Shown piece by piece: positions 63,790 through 64,000 of a DNA stretch of 64,000 bases (its first letter is position 1; each line of letters opens with the position of its first letter). The DNA is from Geomonas diazotrophica (GTDB lineage: Bacteria > Desulfobacterota > Desulfuromonadia > Geobacterales > Geobacteraceae): NCBI RefSeq assembly GCF_018919385.1, contig NZ_JAHLMF010000011.1:186001-250000 (forward strand), read 5' to 3'. The notes beneath the pieces are model-generated. The model had not been told where the DNA came from and searched no databases. It saw only the letters and a program-made list of their open reading frames with translations. Both the position numbers and the translations under genes were made by a program.

Positions 63790-64000
63790 TCAGGCCACCT
63801 TGAAGGTCCCAACCAGCGCCGTCATCTCCTCGGCCTGCTGGGTGAGGTTTAGCGCCGCACGCGAGAGCTGTTCGACGGCGGAGAGGTTTTCGCGGGTGAT
63901 GTCGCTTATGTTGTCCATGGCGACCACGACCATCTCGCCCCCCTTCTTCTGCTCCGCGGTGGCGTTGGCGACGGACTGGGTCATGGCGGTCATGCCGTTC
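63790..64000 (-). CDS. C-terminal end of a methyl-accepting chemotaxis protein (partial)
   Basis: The last 69 residues of a chemoreceptor that begins beyond the window: TAEQKKGGEMVVVAMDNI ... QLSRAALNLTQQAEEM ... LVGTFKVA, the typical second arm of the cytoplasmic coiled coil. It ends without a CheR-tethering pentapeptide. The CheR gene follows immediately. Confidence 0.9.
   Translation of the reverse strand, partial: NGMTAMTQSVANATAEQKKGGEMVVVAMDNISDITRENLSAVEQLSRAALNLTQQAEEMTALVGTFKVA

Overview
This window is high-GC bacterial chromosome. The gene families (several NtrC-type sigma-54 regulators, many chemosensory and two-component proteins, a LapD/LapG-controlled giant adhesin, an ExeA/GspB pair, NfeD, RecD2) suggest a Geobacter-like deltaproteobacterium (Desulfuromonadia). 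No rRNA or tRNA was recognised, so the taxonomic call is inference.

Layout. 1-10 kb: the start of a membrane protein; a cysteine-rich ferredoxin-like protein; a YefM-YoeB toxin-antitoxin pair with a visible TGTAC-type operator; a LysE exporter; an MFS exporter; a small secreted protein; an Asp/Glu racemase-family protein; RecD2; and an ExeA-GspB pair. 10.4-34.2 kb is the centrepiece, a full Lap-type biofilm system. It comprises a 2456-residue adhesin (retention module with a PAAGG LapG-type site, 15 near-identical 103-residue repeats, type I secretion C-terminus), the LapE outer-membrane channel, the LapG protease, a degenerate GGDEF/EAL LapD receptor, the LapB ABC exporter, the LapC adaptor and a LuxR-type regulator. 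Between adhesin and exporter, on the opposite strand, lies a seven-gene operon with the parts list of a Tol-Pal or Ton machine: an OmpA-family protein, an AMIN protein, an ExbB/TolQ-like channel, an ExbD/TolR-like protein, a proline-rich TonB/TolA-like single-span protein and two secreted proteins of unknown family. I regard this as the best candidate for an undescribed system, perhaps a proton-motive-force-driven module serving the adhesin.

34-46 kb: a CAP-domain protein; a polar amino-acid ABC transporter with a strong sigma-54 promoter and repeated upstream GGGTATAAC sites; next to it an NtrC-type regulator and a histidine kinase that carries its own periplasmic amino-acid-binding domain (a self-contained sensing and uptake circuit); an NfeD-type protein; and a MarR-YceI pair. 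46-52.8 kb: a hybrid histidine kinase, a chemoreceptor and a second NtrC-type regulator, with a sigma-54 promoter and a TGTCCC-N5-GGGACA palindrome ahead of the chemoreceptor. 52.9-58.5 kb: five tightly coupled genes (GT2 glycosyltransferase, LPG-synthase/flippase-like membrane protein, APH-fold kinase-like protein, nucleotidyltransferase-like protein, large multi-span membrane protein) that look like an uncharacterised surface-glycan pathway. 58.6-64 kb: a chemosensory cluster (chemoreceptor, CheR, HEAT-repeat protein, CheR, CheB) that continues past the window edge.

Start codons were revised wherever a Shine-Dalgarno sequence, promoter position or signal peptide pointed to a better one. All family names are from motif recognition by eye; no database search was run.
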